The notes beneath the pieces are model-generated. The model saw only the letters and a list, made by a program, of their open reading frames with translations. It was not told the DNA's origin and searched no databases. The translations under genes were made by a program, and so were the position numbers. 64,000 bases of DNA from JACRCT01 sp049841135 (GTDB lineage: Bacteria > Myxococcota > Myxococcia > Myxococcales > UBA5297), in NCBI GenBank assembly GCA_049841135.1, contig JASGHK010000006.1, positions 372,001-436,000 of the forward strand. Direction: 5' to 3'. Of the stretch, positions 18,661-28,784 are shown piece after piece. The first letter of the stretch is position 1, and each line of letters opens with the position of its first letter.

Positions 18661-19723
18661 CGGGGACCCCTCCAAGCCGGCCCGGGTGGGCAGGCGCTGG
18701 CTGGTTTTCGAAGTGAAGGGCATCGACTATCCGGTGGGGCATCTGGTCCAGGCTCACGATCTCGTCCACCGCGCCGAGCTCGATGGCCACGCGTGGCATG
18801 CCGAAGACCACGCACGAAGCTTCGTCCTGGGCCAGGGTGTGGGCGCCGGCTTCGTGCATCTCCAGCATGCCCTTGGCTCCGTCGCCGCCCATCCCGGTGA
18901 GGATGACGCCGACCGCGTTGGCGCCCGCGGCGCGGGCCACCGAGCGGAACAGCACGTCGACGGAGGGGCGGTGGTGGTTGACGCGTGGCCCGTCGCGCAC
19001 CTGCGCGAAGTAGCGGGCGCCCGAGCGGTTGACGAGCAGGTGCTTGTTGCCGGGGGCGATGAGGACGCAGCCCGGGGTGAGCGAGTCGCCGTCGACGGCC
19101 TCGCGCACGTCCAGCCCGGTCGCCTCCTTCAGCCGCGCCGCGAAGAGGCGGGTGAAGACCTCGGGCATGTGCTGCGCCACCACCGTGCCGGGGATGTCGT
19201 GCGGCAGCGCGCTGAAGAGCTGCTCGAGGGCCACCGTGCCTCCGGTGGAGGCGCCGATGGCCAGCACGCGGTTGGTGGTGCGGGAGAGCGCCCCGGCGGG
19301 GCCGCGCTCCGGGGCCGCTCCGGCCTTGGAGGGGTGGGCGCGCGCCGCGGCCTTCACCGCCCGGACCAGGTCGTCGGACAGCTCGGCGGCGGAGTAGGCG
19401 GGGCCGGGCTTGGCCAGCACCTCCACCGCGCCGGCGCGCAGCGCCTCCAGCGCCACCGCGCTGCCCGCCTGCGAGAGCGAGGAGACGATGACCACCGGCA
19501 TCGGCTTGAAGTGCATCAGCCGGCGCAGGAAGTCGACGCCGTCCATGCGCGGCATCTCGATGTCCAGCGTCAGCACGTCGGGCTGGTGGGCGACGATGAG
19601 GTCGCGGGCCACGAAGGGGTCGGGCGCGGTGGCGACGACCTCGATCTCCGGGTCGCGCGCGAGCGCCCGCTCGAAGATCTGCCGCACGACGGCGGAGTCG
19701 TCGACGACGATGACCCGGATCAC
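18647..19723 (-). CDS. cheB: Chemotaxis protein-glutamate methylesterase/deamidase
   Basis: A 358-residue two-domain enzyme that removes methyl groups from receptor glutamates, allowing adaptation. The receiver (1-125) has Asp8/Asp9, phospho-acceptor Asp54 (LTLDIEMPRMDG) and Lys105 (KPG). The catalytic domain (about 152-345) has the Ser159-His185-Asp281 triad in IGASTGG, AQHMP and LTGMGGDG. The GTG start at 19723 overlaps the upstream CheX/CheC-like stop as GTGA; longer reading upstream is only another frame of that gene. All key residues are intact, so it should be active. Confidence 0.95.
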   Translation of the reverse strand: MIRVIVVDDSAVVRQIFERALARDPEIEVVATAPDPFVARDLIVAHQPDVLTLDIEMPRMDGVDFLRRLMHFKPMPVVIVSSLSQAGSAVALEALRAGAVEVLAKPGPAYSAAELSDDLVRAVKAAARAHPSKAGAAPERGPAGALSRTTNRVLAIGASTGGTVALEQLFSALPHDIPGTVVAQHMPEVFTRLFAARLKEATGLDVREAVDGDSLTPGCVLIAPGNKHLLVNRSGARYFAQVRDGPRVNHHRPSVDVLFRSVARAAGANAVGVILTGMGGDGAKGMLEMHEAGAHTLAQDEASCVVFGMPRVAIELGAVDEIVSLDQMPHRIVDALHFENQPAPAHPGRLGGVPDARQ

Positions 19724-20187
19724 GGCGCGGCCCCCGCGGTGCGCGGCTGGAGCTGCGCGGCGAAGAAGAGCGGGTACTGGTCCTCGACCCTCAAGAACAC
19801 TCCCAGCGAGCCGGCGCCCGCCTCGGGCGCTCCGCCCGCGGGGCCGACCTCGGGGATGCCCAACGGGCAGGTCTGGCGGTCGCCCAGCAGGCGCCAAGCC
19901 AGCACGCCCGCCACCTGGTTGAGCAGCTCGCCCAGCGCGTCGCGGGCGGCCTCCACCGCGCTCGGGTCGTTCGGGTCGCAGCCCATCAGGCCCGCCGCCA
20001 CCGCCTGGGCCAGCGCCCGGGGGGCGGCCACGCGCAGGGTGCCCTCGAGCGGCGCGCCAAAGGACAGGCGCGCCTCGAGCCCGTCGCGCCAGTCTCCCGG
20101 CTCGGCGGTGGGCTCCACCGTCATGAACGCGGCGGTCTCCAGGACGTGGGAGGCGGCCTCGAGGAGCATCTGAGGGGTGCAGCTCAT
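19720..20187 (-). CDS. Second CheX/CheC-like phosphatase-type protein
   Basis: A 155-residue protein in the CheC/CheX fold group. The helix ARDALGELLNQVAGVLAWRLL has the E-x-x-N pattern of the phosphatase site, and a second Glu-rich helix (MLLEAASHVLETAAFM) lies at the N-terminus. It shares layout but little sequence with the CheX two genes downstream. It is translationally coupled on both sides (ATGA with cheY before it, GTGA with cheB after it). It probably dephosphorylates CheY-P, perhaps with CheD, whose partner in other bacteria is CheC. The exact subfamily is uncertain. Confidence 0.65.
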   Translation of the reverse strand: MSCTPQMLLEAASHVLETAAFMTVEPTAEPGDWRDGLEARLSFGAPLEGTLRVAAPRALAQAVAAGLMGCDPNDPSAVEAARDALGELLNQVAGVLAWRLLGDRQTCPLGIPEVGPAGGAPEAGAGSLGVFLRVEDQYPLFFAAQLQPRTAGAAP

Positions 20188-20573
20188 GCGCGCTTCTCCG
20201 GGCCGAACAGGGCGACGACGACCTTGCGGAAGTCCTCGGGGCGGAACGGTTTGCGGATGTACCCGCGGACCCCGAGACTTTGCAGTTCCTGGGCCAGGCT
20301 CTGGCTCTGCTCGGAGGAGACGACGACCACCGGGACGCTCTTGAGCAGGCCGTCGTGGGCCATCAGCGCCACCAGGTCGCGGCCACCCATCTCGGGCATG
20401 GAGAGGTCGGAGAAGACGAGGTCGATCCACTGGCCGCGCAGCAGCTCCAGCGCCTCCTTGCCGTTGCCGGCCTCGAAGACGCTGCCGATGGGCAGGCCCG
20501 CCATGTGGATGGCCTTGCGGACGGCGGTGCGGACCACCTTGGAGTCGTCGACCAGAAGGACGTTGAAGCTCAT
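20184..20573 (-). CDS. cheY: Single-domain response regulator CheY
   Basis: A 129-residue stand-alone receiver with Asp9/Asp10, phospho-acceptor Asp56 (LVFSDLSMPEMGG), Ser86/Ser87 and Lys108 in YIRKPF, the full active site. It overlaps cheD upstream and the CheX/CheC-like gene downstream by 4 bp each. It is the likely output of CheA phosphorylation. No flagellar genes are in the window, so it may act on a motility or non-motility target elsewhere. Confidence 0.9.
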   Translation of the reverse strand: MSFNVLLVDDSKVVRTAVRKAIHMAGLPIGSVFEAGNGKEALELLRGQWIDLVFSDLSMPEMGGRDLVALMAHDGLLKSVPVVVVSSEQSQSLAQELQSLGVRGYIRKPFRPEDFRKVVVALFGPEKRA

Positions 20574-21091
20574 GCGGCCTCCGTGTTGCGGGCCCAGTCG
20601 CCGGTGGCGGCCCAGAGCGCTCGTTCGGTCCCGTTCATCCGCAGCGTCACCCGGCCGGTGCCGATGTTCAGGCGCACGGTGCGGGGCGCGGTGCCGCCCA
20701 CGTCCTCGGCGGTGATGAGGACGTCGTTCTTCCAGAACATCTTTCGCAGCGTGGTGTAGTTGCGCTTGCCCACGTCGAAGACCGAGCGGTCGTCGTTGAT
20801 GGTCGCGCCGCCGCAGGCGGTGACCACCAGGTCCTGCTTGTGGCAGCCCAGGGCGTACAGCCGCTCGAAGAGCAGCGGGACGCCCAGGTCGGCGAACATG
20901 AAGGGGTTGCTCGCCGCCTTGTCCGGGGCGATGGAGGAGAGGGGCAGCAGGTAGTGGAGCATCCCGCCGGCGCGCCGCTTGGGGTCCCAGGCCGTCACGC
21001 CGATGCAGGAGCCGAGCGCGAAGGTGACGCACTCGGCGTCGGCGTCGTCGCTGACCTGCAGCCCCGAGATCTCGACGACGAGCGTCTTCAT
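20570..21091 (-). CDS. cheD: Chemoreceptor glutamine deamidase CheD
   Basis: A 173-residue CheD. The catalytic Cys29 in TFALGSCIGVTAWDP and His46 in GGMLHYLLP are present, with the usual spacing. The enzyme deamidates receptor glutamines to methyl-acceptable glutamates and in other species binds CheC. It overlaps cheR upstream and cheY downstream by ATGA, so the order cheR-cheD-cheY is one coupled block. Confidence 0.92.
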   Translation of the reverse strand: MKTLVVEISGLQVSDDADAECVTFALGSCIGVTAWDPKRRAGGMLHYLLPLSSIAPDKAASNPFMFADLGVPLLFERLYALGCHKQDLVVTACGGATINDDRSVFDVGKRNYTTLRKMFWKNDVLITAEDVGGTAPRTVRLNIGTGRVTLRMNGTERALWAATGDWARNTEAA

Positions 21092-21909
21092 GGGGCCGCC
21101 TTCCAATAGATGGAGGGCTGCAGGGTGCGCAGCCCGGTGCGGATGCCCACCAGGGTCTCGGTGTGGCTGATGGCGAGGAAGGAGCCTTCGCCCAGGAGCG
21201 TCTCGACGGCGCCGATGAGGCGCTGCCGCACCTCGTGGCCGAAGTAGATCATCACGTTGCGGCAGAAGACCGCGTCCAGCGGGCCCTTCATGGGGAACGG
21301 CGGGGTGGACAGGTTCAGCCGCCGGTAGGTGACCATCGAGCGCAGCCGCTCGCCGGCCTGGTAGAACTCGCCGCGCGAGCCCTCGACGCGCTCGAAGTAC
21401 TTCTGGCGCGCGGCGGAGGGGACGGGCTCGAGCGCCGCGGCGTCGTAGATGCCCTCCTGGGCCTTCTCCAGCACCTGGGTCGAGAGGTCGGTGGCGAGGA
21501 TTCGGGCGTCCACCTCCTGGGCGCCGGCGGCCTCGAGGATGGTGATGGCCATGGTGTACGGCTCTTCGCCGGTCGAAGAGGCGGCCGACCAGTAGCGCAG
21601 GCGGTTCTTCCCCGCCTTCAGGGCCTGGCGGACCCGCTCGGCCAGGAAGTCGAAGTGGTCGCTCTCCCGGAAGAAGTGCGTGAAGTTGGTGGTGACCACG
21701 TCGAGGAACGAGACGAGCTCGCTGCCCGAAGACTCCGACTCCAGGTACTCGAAGTACTCCTGGGGCGTGCCCAGCCCCAGCGCGCGCTGCCGCCGGGCGA
21801 TGCGCGCGAGCAGCATCGCCTCCTTGCCGCCCTTCAGGACGATGCCCGCCTGGCGGTAGGCAAGGTCGCAGAAGGAGCGGAACAGCGTCTGGTCCATCGA
21901 GTCGGACAT
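21088..21909 (-). CDS. cheR: Chemotaxis protein methyltransferase
   Basis: A 273-residue S-adenosylmethionine-dependent methyltransferase that methylates receptor glutamates. The N-terminal helical domain (about 1-75) precedes the catalytic domain with the SAM motif YWSAASSTGEEPYT, the Asp of ILATDLSTQVL and FCRNVMIYF. The beta-subdomain that docks receptor tails appears present. All five receptors in the window end in FKDF, which fits the pentapeptide such enzymes bind. The gene lies 39 bp after the MCP at 21949-24883 and overlaps cheD. Confidence 0.94.
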   Translation of the reverse strand: MSDSMDQTLFRSFCDLAYRQAGIVLKGGKEAMLLARIARRQRALGLGTPQEYFEYLESESSGSELVSFLDVVTTNFTHFFRESDHFDFLAERVRQALKAGKNRLRYWSAASSTGEEPYTMAITILEAAGAQEVDARILATDLSTQVLEKAQEGIYDAAALEPVPSAARQKYFERVEGSRGEFYQAGERLRSMVTYRRLNLSTPPFPMKGPLDAVFCRNVMIYFGHEVRQRLIGAVETLLGEGSFLAISHTETLVGIRTGLRTLQPSIYWKAAP

Positions 21910-21948
21910 GGCGGCGGCGCGAGGTGGGGAGAAGAGGCGGAGAAGCGG

Positions 21949-24883
21949 CTAGAAGTCCTTGAAGGCGGGGTCGGTCTGGAGGGGGATGACGTCCTCGGGG
22001 CGCAGGTTCATGGCGTGGCCGTTGCCGTTGGCCTTGGCGGAGCCGTTGCCGTGGCTCTTGGTGAAGCCGTGGCCGACGGGCATGGCGGCGGGCAAGGCGT
22101 GTTGTTGCGAAGGCTTGCGGGCGAGGGCGCGGCCCGACTGCCTGCGCTCGAGCTTGAAGCGGGAGACGAGACCGGCGAGGGCCTGAGCCTGGCTGGAGAG
22201 CTCCTCGGCGGAGGAGGAGGACTCCTCGGCGCTTCCGGCGGCCTGCTGGGTGGCCTTGTCCATCTGGCCGATGGCCTTGTTGATCTGGTCGATGCCGCGG
22301 GACTGCTCGGTGCTGCTGGCGGCGATCTCGCCGACGATGCCGGTGACCTTGCCGACGGCGCTGACGATCTCGTTGAGGTCGGTGGCGACCTCCTTGGAGA
22401 TGCTCTCGCCGTCGCCCGCGAGCTTGAGCGACTCCTTGATCAGGTCCTCGGTCTTCTTGGCGGCCTCTTTGGCGCGCTGGGCGAGGGAGCGGACCTCGTC
22501 GGCGACGACGGCGAAGCCGCGGCCGGCGTCTCCGGCGCGGGCGGCCTCGACGGCGGCGTTGAGGGCGAGGAGGTTGGTCTGGAAGGCGATCTCGGAGACG
22601 TCGGCGATGATGGCGGCGGTGCCCTCGGCGCCCTTCTTGACGCTCTGCATGGCGTCGGCCATGCGGCCCATGGCGCTGGAGCCCTTGTCGGCGGAGGCCT
22701 TGGCGGTCTGGGCGAGGGCCTTGGCCTGGGCGGTGTTGTCGGTGTTCTGCTTGGTGATGCCGAGCATCTCCTCCATGTTCGAGCTGGTCTCTTCGATGGC
22801 GCTGGCCTGCTCGGAGGCGCCCTGGGAGACGGACTGGCTGGTGGCGGCGATCTGCTCGGAGGCGGAGGCGACCTGGTCGACGGCCTCGGCGACGGTCGCG
22901 AGGGCGTCGTGGAGGGCGGAGGCGGTCTGGTTGACGGCGTCCTTGATCTTGGTGTGGTCGCCCTGGAAGTCGCCGGTGACGCGTGCGCGGAGGTCCTGGT
23001 CGGCGAGGCGCTGGAGGACGTCGGTGGCGAGGTTGATGGGGCCGAGGACGGCGTCGAGGGTGCCGTTGACGCCCTCGACGATCCTGCGGAAGTCGCCCTG
23101 GTGCTTGCTGGCGTCGGCGCGGGTGGCGAGGCGGCCCTCGACGGCAGCGGCGGAGAGCTTGCCGGCATCGGCGATGAGGGCGTTGACGGCGTCGACGCAG
23201 GTGTTGAGCGCGTTCTTGATGGTGTTGAAGTCGCCTTCGTAGGCGTCGGTGATCTTCTGGGGAATGTCGCCGCGGGAGATGCGGCCGACGTAGTCGGCGG
23301 TCACGCGGATGGGGTCGACGAAGGCGTCGACGAGGGCGTTGAGGTCGCGGACGAGCTTGGCCCAGTCTCCGGCGAAGGAGTCGGCCCTGCCGCGGGTGTC
23401 GAGCTTGCCGGCGCGGGTGGCGCCGATGAGCTGGCCGACCTCGGAGTTCACGGCCTTGAGGTTGTGGCGGACGTTCTCGACGGTCTCGTTGATGAAGGCC
23501 TTCTTGCCCGGGAAGCGCTCGAGGGGCGCGTCGAAGTTGCCGCGGGCGAACTCGGCGACGCAGGCCATGGCCTTCTTCTTGACGGAGATGTGGCCCTTGA
23601 CCATGTCGTTGAGGCCCTTGGCCATGGAGCGGTAAGCGCCCAGGAAGCGGTCTTCGGGGACGAAGACGTCGATGTCGCCGGCGTCGTGCTCCTTGGCCAT
23701 GCGAGCCATCTCGGCGACGAGGGAGTTGAGGGTGTCGATGCAGGTGTTGAGGTTGTCCTTGAGGGTGTTGAAGTCGCCGTTGTAGCGGTCGGAGATCTTG
23801 GGAGGGATGGCGCCCTTGGAGATTCTGGTCGACGTAGCTTGCGGCGACGTTGAGGGGGCCGATGACGGCGTCGAGCAGCTCGTTGACGCCCTTGACGATG
23901 CCGGCGTAGGCGCCCTTGAACTTGGAGGCGTCGCCGCGGGTGGAGAGGGCGCCGTCCTTGGCGGCGGCGATGAGGCGGGAGGTCTCGTCGGTCATGCTGC
24001 GGACGGTGCCGATGGCCTGGGCGAAGTTCTTGGAGAGGACGTCGGCCTCGGAGCGGGGCTTGACCTGGATGCTCAGGTCGCCGGCGGCGAGGGCCTCGGC
24101 GCCCTTGGCGATCTCCTGGATGTAGTCGATGGTGTCGCGCAGGGAGTCGGCGAGCTTGCCGGTCTCGTCCTCGGAGCGGTGGTCGATGGACTGGTCGATG
24201 TCGCCGCGGGAGAGCGCCTCGGCGGCGGCCATCATCTTGGCCATCGGGCCGGTGATGGAGCGCGTGAGGACGAGGCCCATGCCCAGGGAGAGCAGCACCA
24301 GGGCGACGATGGTGACGAGGATGGTGCTGCTGACCCCGTCGGCCATCTCGGTGTTGGCATCGGACTTCTTCTTGGCGTCGGCCACCTTCATCGCGACCAG
24401 CGTGTTCAGCCTGTCGCGGCAGGTGTCGGCGAGTGCGCGGTTGCTCTCGATGGCAGCACGCGCTTCCGGGACCTTGCCTTGCTCGACCAGCACGAAGATG
24501 CGCTCCGCCAGGGCGACGTATTGGTCCTCCGCCTTGGAGAACTCGGCGTAGGCCTTCTTCAGCTCCTCCGAGACCATCAGCTGCTCGAACTTCTTCGAGG
24601 CCGCGTCGAACTCCTTGATGATCTGGCGGCCCTTCTGGGCGGTCTCGCCGACGCGCTCGGGCGAGAGGAGGGCCTCGCGCGTGTAGACGCGGGTGCGCTG
24701 GAAGTGGGTCGACATCTCGACCAGGATTCCGAGCGGCACAGCCTCCTTCTCGTAGAGCTCGGTGCCGGACCTGTCCAGAGTCTTGATCCGGCTGCTCACG
24801 TACGTCCCGAGCGCTGCGAGCGTGGCGCAGACGAGCAGGAACGCGGTGATGAGCTTGGTGCCGATCTTGAGCTTCGAGAGCAT
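21949..24883 (-). CDS. Methyl-accepting chemotaxis protein, poly-HAMP (MCP-1), one-base frameshift
   Basis: A chemoreceptor of about 977 residues. A membrane helix (about 10-32), a private four-helix-type periplasmic sensor (about 33-185) and a second helix are followed by HAMP and several HAMP-like units. The conserved signalling hairpin has the tip EIAFQTNLLALNAAVEAARAG, and the C-terminus is PLQTDPAFKDF. An extra T at about 23822-23824 (GATTC instead of GATC) breaks the frame inside YVDQISKGAIPPKI. The paralogue at 25850-28784 has the same DNA there without the T, so the error can be placed exactly. The gene sits between cheW and cheR in one operon. The sensor ligand is unknown; the sensor domain is not Cache-like by eye. 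Confidence 0.9.
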
Positions 24884-24943
24884 GGTCTTACCCCCCTCAG
24901 GGCAGGCTTCGGGTGGCTACGTGAGTCGGGAAAGGGTGAACGG

Positions 24944-25474
24944 CTAGGCGGCGGACTGGGACGGCGACGAAGCCGGGGCTGCCAGCTGCGCGAGCTGCTG
25001 GTGGTCTTCCGACGAGAGCACCTTGCTGATGTCGAGCAGGAAGATGACGCGCTTCTCGGACTTGCCGACGCCGAGGATGAACTGCGAGTCGATGGCGGCG
25101 GAGCCGAAGGTCGGGGGCGGCTCGATGGCGTTCTCGGCGATGGAGAGGACCTCGAGCACCTCGTCGACGAGGATGCCCACGGTCACGTCGCGGCCGCCGA
25201 CGGTGTACTGCACCACGATGATGACCGTCTGGTCGGTCGACTGGGTGCGCTCCATGCCGAACTTGAGGCGCAGGTCGACGACGGGGATGACCCGCCCGCG
25301 CAGGTTGATGACCCCGCGCATGAACTCGAGGGTCTTGGGGACCCGGGTGATCTCCATCAGGCGGATGATCTCTCGCACCTTGAGGATCTCGAGGCCGTAC
25401 TCCTCTCGGGCGAGCTTGAAGGTCATGTACTTGCCCGCGGCAGTGCTGGCGGAGCTCTTCGATTCGTTGGCCAT
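24944..25474 (-). CDS. cheW: Chemotaxis adaptor CheW
   Basis: A 176-residue CheW that couples receptors to CheA. The SH3-like double barrel is recognisable from KYMTFKLAREEYGLEILKVREI, MRGVINLRGRVIPVVDLRLKFG and the C-terminal ILGVGKSEKRVIFLLDI. It starts 267 bp after a sigma-54-type promoter and leads the operon that runs through MCP-1 to the HDOD gene. It is closely similar to the second CheW at 36205-36744, differing mainly at the two ends. Confidence 0.94.
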   Translation of the reverse strand: MANESKSSASTAAGKYMTFKLAREEYGLEILKVREIIRLMEITRVPKTLEFMRGVINLRGRVIPVVDLRLKFGMERTQSTDQTVIIVVQYTVGGRDVTVGILVDEVLEVLSIAENAIEPPPTFGSAAIDSQFILGVGKSEKRVIFLLDISKVLSSEDHQQLAQLAAPASSPSQSAA

Positions 25475-25740
25475 TCAGGCGCTCCCTTCACTCTCGATTC
25501 GCAAACGGGGCGAGGCACCCCATCACTCGCGGCTCATCGGCCCACGCGTTCGAGTTGAGAAGGGGGCGTCAAGCGGCCGTCGGCCCCACCTGCGTCAAGG
25601 CTCTGACGCCAGAGCTGGAGCCGGCTGGCCCGGGTCCCACTGACCCCGGTGCCGGGTCCTTCTGACCTCAGGTGACGAGAGTGATTGAGGCCGAAAACCA
25701 TCGAAACCCCGCCTTCTTTTCCGAACGCTTTCAGGGGTTG

Positions 25741-25756
25741 AGCAATCGATAGGCCA
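25741..25756 (-). promoter_or_regulatory. Sigma-54-type promoter of the cheW-mcp-cheR operon
   Basis: TGGCCTATCGATTGCT keeps the invariant GG and GC of the -24/-12 elements with exactly 10 bp between them, plus TTGCT. It lies directly after the terminator of the preceding gene and about 267 bp before cheW. Activator (enhancer) sites were not identified. Confidence 0.5.
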
Positions 25757-25762
25757 ATGAAG

Positions 25763-25801
25763 CTCCGCCTGCGTGCCCGGGAGGCGGGCAGGCAGGCGGA
25801 G
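25763..25801 (-). terminator. Long terminator hairpin after MCP-2
   Basis: A 10-bp outer stem (CTCCGCCTGC with GCAGGCGGAG), one G-G mismatch and a 6-bp inner stem around a GGAGG loop, 48 nt past the MCP-2 stop. A short T-containing stretch follows on the - strand. It separates MCP-2 from the next promoter. Confidence 0.65.
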
Positions 25802-25849
25802 GGGAGATGCGGGGTCTTTCTGACTCGGGGTGTCGGGCCCGGGTCCCTT

Positions 25850-28108
25850 CTAGAAGTCCTTGAAGATGGGGTCGGACTCGAGGGGGATGACGTCCTCGGG
25901 CTTGAGGTTCATGGAGTGGCCGTTGCCGTTGGCGTGGCCATTCGCCTTGCCGTTCGGCTTGCCGGAGCTGAGGGCCTTGGCGCTGGCGGCGGGGGAGCGG
26001 AGGGCGGACGAGGACTTGTTGCCGAAGGAGCGGGCGGACTGCTTGCGCTCGAGCTTGAAGCGGGAGACGAGACCGGCGAGGGCCTGAGCCTGGCTGGAGA
26101 GCTCCTCGGCGGAGGAGGAGGACTCCTCGGCGCTTCCGGCGGCCTGCTGGGTGGCCTTGTCCATCTGGCTGATGGCCTTGTTGATCTGGTCGATGCCGCG
26201 GGACTGCTCGGTGCTGCTGGCGGCGATCTCGCCGACGATGCCGGTGACCTTGCCGACGGCGCTGACGATCTCGGAGAGGTCGGTGGCGACCTCCTTGGAG
26301 ATGCTCTCGCCGTCGCCTGCGAGCTTGAGGGACTCCTTGATGAGCGCCTCGGTCTTCTTGGCGGCCTCCTTGGCGCGCTGGGCGAGGGAGCGGACCTCGT
26401 CGGCGACGACGGCGAAGCCGCGGCCGGCGTCTCCGGCGCGAGCGGCCTCGACGGCGGCGTTGAGGGCGAGGAGGTTGGTCTGGAAGGCGATCTCGGAGAC
26501 GTCGGCGATGATGGCGGCGGTGCCCTCGGCGCCCTTCTTGACGCTCTGCATGGCGTCGGCCATGCGGACCATGGCGTTGGAGCCTTTGTCGGCGGAGGCC
26601 TTGGCGGACGTCGCCAGGGCCTTGGCCTGGGCGGTGTTGTCGGTGTTCTGCTTGGTGATGCCGAGCATCTCCTCCATGTTGGAGCTGGTCTCCTCGATGG
26701 CGCTGGCCTGCTCGGAGGCGCCCTGGGAGACGGTCTGGCTGGTGGCGGCGATCTGCTCGGAGGCGGAGGCGACCTGGTCGACGGCCTCGGCGACGGAGGC
26801 CAGAGCGTCGTGGAGGGCGGAGGCGGTCTGGTTGACGGCGTTCTTGATCTTGGTGTGGTCGCCCTGGAAGTCGCCGGTGACGCGAGCGCGGAGGTCCTGG
26901 TCGGCGAGGCGCTGGAGGACGTCGGTGGCGAGGTTGATGGGGCCGAGGACGGCGTCGAGGGTGGCGTTGACGCCTTCGACGATCTTGCGGAAGTCGCCCC
27001 GGTGCTTGTTGACGTCGGCGCGGGTGGCGAGGCGGCCCTCGACGGCGGCCTGGGAGAGCATGTTGGCGTCGGCGATGAGGGCGCGGATGGAGTGGAAGGA
27101 CTGGTTGAAGGAGTTCTTGAGGCGGACGTAGTCGCCCTTGTACTCGCGGGTGATGTCCTCGTCGACGTGGCCGTCGGCGAGGTGCTCGAGGTGCTCGATG
27201 GTGCGGGTGAGGGGGTTGACGAGGGCATCGAGGGTGGCGTTGAAGCCGCCGACGAGCTTGGCCCAGTCGCCCTTGAACTTGGAGGCGTCGGCGCGGGTGG
27301 AGAGAGAGCCCTCGACCGCGGCTTGGGTGAGCAGGTCGGCGGCGGCGGCGACGGCGCGCAGGTTGTCGCGGACGTTCTCGATGGTCTCGTTGATGAAGGC
27401 CTTCTTGCCCGGGAAGCGCTCGAGGGGCGCGTCGAAGTTGCCGCGGGCGAACTCGGCGACGCAGGCCATGGCCTTCTTCTTGACGGAGATGTGGCCCTTG
27501 ACCATGTCGTTGAGGCCCTTGGCCATGGAGCGGTAGGCGCCCTGGAAGCGGTCTTCTGGGACGAAGACGTCGATGTCGCCGGCGTCGTGCTCCTTGGCCA
27601 TGCGAGCCATCTCGGCGACGAGGGAGTTGAGGGTGTCGATGCAGGTGTTGAGGTTGTCCTTGAGGGTGTTGAAGTCGCCGTTGTAGCGGTCGGAGATCTT
27701 GGGAGGGATGGCGCCCTTGGAGATCTGGTCGACGTAGCTTGCGGCGACGTTGAGGGGGCCGATGACGGCGTCGAGCAGCTCGTTGACGCCCTTGACGATG
27801 CCGGCGTAGGCGCCCTTGAACTTGGAGGCGTCGCCGCGGGTGGAGAGGGCGCCGTCCTTGGCGGCGGCGATGAGGCGGGAGGTCTCGTCGGTCATGCTGC
27901 GGACGGTGCCGATGGCCTGGGCGAAGTTCTTGGAGAGGACGTCGGCCTCGGAGCGGGCCTTGACCTGGATGCTCAGGTCGCCCGCGGCGAGGGCCTCGGC
28001 GCCCTTGGCGATCTCCTGGATGTAGTCGATGGTGTCGCGCAGGGAGTCGGCGAGCTTGCCGGTCTCGTCCTCGGAGCGGTGGTCGATGGACTGGTCGATG
28101 TCGCCGCG
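25850..28108. repeat. 2,259-bp direct repeat, copy 1 (MCP-2 cytoplasmic module)
   Basis: This segment is nearly identical to 30103-32361, at a constant offset of 4,253 bp at both ends, so there is no net indel. Only scattered base differences are seen. The likeness stops at the start of the first HAMP domain; sensors and second membrane helices differ. Such a repeat is a substrate for recombination or gene conversion. Confidence 0.85.
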
Positions 28109-28784
28109 GGAGAGCGCCTCGGCGGCGGCCATCATCTTGGCCATCGGCACGGTGATGGAGCGGGTGAGGACGACCGCCAGCCCGATGGCGAGCAGCAGCA
28201 TGCAGAGAATGGTCGCGGCGAGCGTCCGGTTGACCGCGATGGCCCCTTCGGTGTTGGCCGCGGACTTCGCCTTGGCCGCGGCGAGGTTGAGGCGCATCAG
28301 CTCGTCGTTGGCGGCATTCACGGCCAGCGCGAAGCTCCGCGTCGACACGAGCAGGGCCTTGGCCTCCTCTACCTTCCCCTGGTCCGCCAGGGCGACGTAC
28401 TTCAGGAGCTCCTCGGTGTAGCGATCCAGGGCCTCCTCGTACTTGCCGAAGGTGCGCTTGGCCTCGTCGGAGGTGATGAGCGGCGCGTACTCCTTGCGGG
28501 ACTGCGAGAGCGACGCGATCGTCCTGTGGATGCCGGCCTTGGTCTCCTCGCGCACCTCCGGCCGCAAGAGCATGTCGCGGCCGTAGCCGCGCAGGCGCTC
28601 GTACTCGGTGGAGAGCTTCCCGAGGATCCCGACGGGCACCGTCATCTTCTCGTAGAGCTCGGTGTCCGAGTCGTCGAGCAGGGTGATCCTGCTGCTGACG
28701 AAGGCGCCCAGTGCCACGAGCATCGTGCAGACGACGAGGAACGCGCCTCCGATCTCTGGTGCCGATCCTGAACTTCGCGAGCAT
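25850..28784 (-). CDS. Methyl-accepting chemotaxis protein, poly-HAMP (MCP-2), one-base frameshift at the start
   Basis: A chemoreceptor of about 977 residues. The start ATG at 28784 with GGAGG upstream gives MLAKFRIGT; the rest of the first membrane helix (IGGAFLVVCTMLVALGAF) is one frame away. One extra base at about 28754-28757, next to a GATC, explains this; the corrected length is a whole 978 codons. A private periplasmic sensor (about 33-185) is followed by HAMP, HAMP-like repeats, the signalling hairpin and the tail PLESDPIFKDF. From the first HAMP to the stop it is almost identical in DNA to MCP-3 (2,259 bp, no indel). It is a single-gene unit with its own sigma-54-type promoter and terminator. 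Confidence 0.9.

Larger units (their letters stand above)
25475..25849 (-). other. Leader and promoter region between MCP-2 and cheW
   Basis: A 375-bp gap without a gene. Read on the - strand, it begins with the MCP-2 terminator hairpin (25763-25801), then at once the sigma-54-type promoter (25741-25756), then a leader of about 250 nt to cheW. I could not assign any riboswitch or small ORF to the leader. Confidence 0.5.
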
